From assembly GCA_029557025.1 (NCBI GenBank), contig JAKPRU010000248.1:1-7117 (forward strand): 7,117 bases of DNA, read 5' to 3'. This document shows, piece by piece, positions 5,971 through 7,117 of this stretch; position 1 is the stretch's first letter, and each line of letters starts with the position of its first letter. The translations under genes were made by a program, and so were the position numbers. The DNA comes from Candidatus Omnitrophota bacterium (GTDB lineage Bacteria > Hinthialibacterota > Hinthialibacteria > Hinthialibacterales > JAKPRU01). The notes beneath the pieces are model-generated. The model saw only the letters and a program-made list of their open reading frames with translations, searched no databases and had not been told where the DNA came from.

Positions 5971-6333
5971 TTACTCCGTGGGAGCCAATTCCACCGTTAC
6001 GTGGCTCATTTGTTTGCGAATCAACGCGGGACGTCCTCGAAATCCGGGACGTCTTCGCACAAACGATCCGGCCCCATCCACACAAACGCTTCGGACATAC
6101 AGTTCGTCCGTGGCATACTCCGTTCGCTCTTCCGCGTTGGCTCCCGCCGATTTGATCAGTTTGAGCAAAATCGGCGCAGCGCGCTTATTGACAAACCGGA
6201 GCACGCCGACCGCTTCGTCGTATTTCTTACCCCGAACCAGATCGGCCACGAGACGCATTTTGCTCGGCGAGATCCGCACGCGCTGCAACCGTGCACTCAT
6301 GCTTCGGGGTCCCCGTCGTTTCTCTTTGCCCAT
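5971..6333 (-). CDS. rplV: 50S ribosomal protein L22 (uL22)
   Basis: L22 has a globular domain on the 50S surface and a long beta hairpin that reaches into the nascent peptide tunnel, where it forms part of the constriction; macrolide-resistance changes map to that loop in other bacteria. The 120 residues include [20 protein letters not shown] (22-41), [10 protein letters not shown] (61-70), and the basic hairpin [18 protein letters not shown] (91-108) followed by MSHVTVEL (109-116). The ATG at 6333 is preferred because AAGGA (6342-6346) lies eight bases upstream. An ATG at 6300 would give 109 residues and is the alternative; only a poorer GGGGA precedes it. Standard place between rpsS and rpsC. 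Confidence 0.97.
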   Translation of the reverse strand: MGKEKRRGPRSMSARLQRVRISPSKMRLVADLVRGKKYDEAVGVLRFVNKRAAPILLKLIKSAGANAEERTEYATDELYVRSVCVDGAGSFVRRRPGFRGRPALIRKQMSHVTVELAPTE

Positions 6334-6365
6334 TGTACCAGTCCTTCGGTTTCGAGTAGTCCGCG

Positions 6366-6650
6366 TTATTTCTGCCTGAGAATGCGAGCCGTCTTGCCGC
6401 CGTGCGCTCGGAACGTACGAGTCGGGGAGAATTCGCCCAATTTGTGCCCGACCATGTTCTCCGTAAGATACACCGGAACGAATTTCCTTCCGTTGTATAC
6501 CGCGATGGTGTGGCCGACCATCTCGGGGACAATAGTGCAGCTTCTGGCCCAAGTTTTCAGGACCTGCTTTTTGTTCTCCACATTAAGCGCTTCGATCCTT
6601 GTGAGAAGTTTCTTGTCGATATAAGGACCCTTACGCAACGATCGTCCCAT
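6366..6650 (-). CDS. rpsS: 30S ribosomal protein S19 (uS19)
   Basis: S19 is in the 30S head near the A- and P-site tRNAs and forms bridges to the 50S central protuberance with L5. The 94 residues (E. coli: 92) carry the family N-terminus [16 protein letters not shown] (1-16), then [20 protein letters not shown] (33-52), [20 protein letters not shown] (53-72), and [13 protein letters not shown] (73-85). AGAGGA at 6658-6663 lies seven bases before the ATG. The gap from rplB is 29 bases. Confidence 0.98.
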   Translation of the reverse strand: MGRSLRKGPYIDKKLLTRIEALNVENKKQVLKTWARSCTIVPEMVGHTIAVYNGRKFVPVYLTENMVGHKLGEFSPTRTFRAHGGKTARILRQK

Positions 6651-6679
6651 GGCGATTTCCTCTGCTGTTCATCCGAGAA

Positions 6680-7117
6680 TTATTTCTTTTTACGCCGTCG
6701 TTGAATAATCATCCGATCGGTTCGTTTGTTCCGTCTTGTTTTGTAACCTTTGGTCGGCTTTCCCCAGGGAGTGCAGGGATGCCGTCCGCCGGATGATTTC
6801 CCTTCACCGCCGCCCAGGGGGTGATCCACGGGATTCATCGCGACACCGCGAACATGCGGTCGGCGTCCCATCCAGCGTTTCCGTCCGGCCTTCCCGATGC
6901 TGATATTCTCATGATCGAGATTGCTGGTCTGACCGATGGTAGCGCGGCAGTCCAGGTGAACCAAGCGAATCTCCCCGGAGGGAAGCTTGAGCCGCCCGTA
7001 TTTGCCCTCCTTTGCGACGACCTGCGCGCTGGTTCCGGCGGCTCGCGCCAGAGAGGCTCCCTTGCCCAGTTTCAACTCCACCGCGTGAACGATAGTTCCA
7101 TCCAGGATATTTCGGAT
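6680..7117 (-). CDS. rplB: 50S ribosomal protein L2 (uL2), C-terminal part (runs off the window)
   Basis: L2 is one of the largest and most conserved 50S proteins; it is needed for subunit joining and lies close to the peptidyl-transferase centre. The last 145 residues are present, roughly the second half of the family (E. coli: 273), covering the SH3-like domain and the C-terminal extension. Recognisable segments are [26 protein letters not shown] and [20 protein letters not shown]. The histidine in VDHP (6821-6823) corresponds to E. coli His229, a residue implicated in peptidyl-transferase function, and is kept. The next-but-one residue, His in E. coli (HPHGGGEG), is Leu here (HPLGGGEG). 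The frame stays open to the window edge at 7117, so the start lies outside. Confidence 0.98.
   Translation of the reverse strand: MRNILDGTIVHAVELKLGKGASLARAAGTSAQVVAKEGKYGRLKLPSGEIRLVHLDCRATIGQTSNLDHENISIGKAGRKRWMGRRPHVRGVAMNPVDHPLGGGEGKSSGGRHPCTPWGKPTKGYKTRRNKRTDRMIIQRRRKKK

Noticed and set aside
5402..6379. Plus-strand open frame of 325 codons opposite rpsC and rplV
   Set aside because: It lies wholly antisense to confidently identified conserved genes, its translation is low-complexity with Arg/Pro/Ser-rich stretches and no recognisable domain, and it looks like a by-product of codon use on the other strand.
1..7117. Promoters, intrinsic terminators, tRNA genes, mobile elements or CRISPR
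   Set aside because: All gaps are at most 51 bases; none shows a stem followed by a T run, a paired -35/-10 set I would trust, terminal inverted repeats or regularly spaced repeats.

Overview
The window is one uninterrupted bacterial ribosomal-protein gene cluster, read entirely on the minus strand, from the end of the S10 operon through most of the spc operon. In transcription order (from high to low coordinates) it holds rplB (3' part), rpsS, rplV, rpsC, rplP, rpmC, rpsQ, rplN, rplX, rplE, rpsN, rpsH, rplF, rplR, rpsE, rpmD, rplO and secY (5' part). This is the canonical bacterial order with no insertion, loss or rearrangement. Sixteen genes are complete; rplB and secY run off the two ends.

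Organism: clearly a bacterium, with GC content that looks moderate to moderately high. S14 is the short, zinc-binding (four-cysteine) form. The L2 tail and the L16 middle region remind me of sequences from Planctomycetes/Verrucomicrobia/Omnitrophota-like lineages, but this is only an impression from memory and no phylum call is safe without alignment.

Layout: 6333-7117 holds L2, S19 and the start of L22. 4331-6333 holds L22, S3, L16, L29 and S17, the end of the classical S10 operon. 274-4312 holds L14 through L15, the spc operon. 1-245 holds the start of SecY. The two operons are joined by only 18 bases (4313-4330) with no visible promoter or terminator, so they probably form one transcript. 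Genes are packed tightly: three junctions are TGATG stop/start overlaps (rpsC/rplP, rplN/rplX, rpsE/rpmD), and in three more the Shine-Dalgarno overlaps or abuts the upstream stop codon (rpmC/rpsQ, rplE/rpsN, rpmD/rplO). Both patterns suggest translational coupling. The widest gaps are 51 bases each and flank rpsH. No stretch above 300 bases lacks a gene.

The products assemble the 50S subunit (L2, L22, L16, L29, L14, L24, L5, L6, L18, L30, L15) and the 30S subunit (S19, S3, S17, S14, S8, S5); SecY is the core of the membrane protein-export channel. I see no new biological system. The points worth a second look are a possible mRNA fold that hides the rpsH ribosome-binding site, a hairpin just after rpsH, a short L24, an L15 with a shortened N-terminus, and a 10-codon reading frame ending on the rpsC start.
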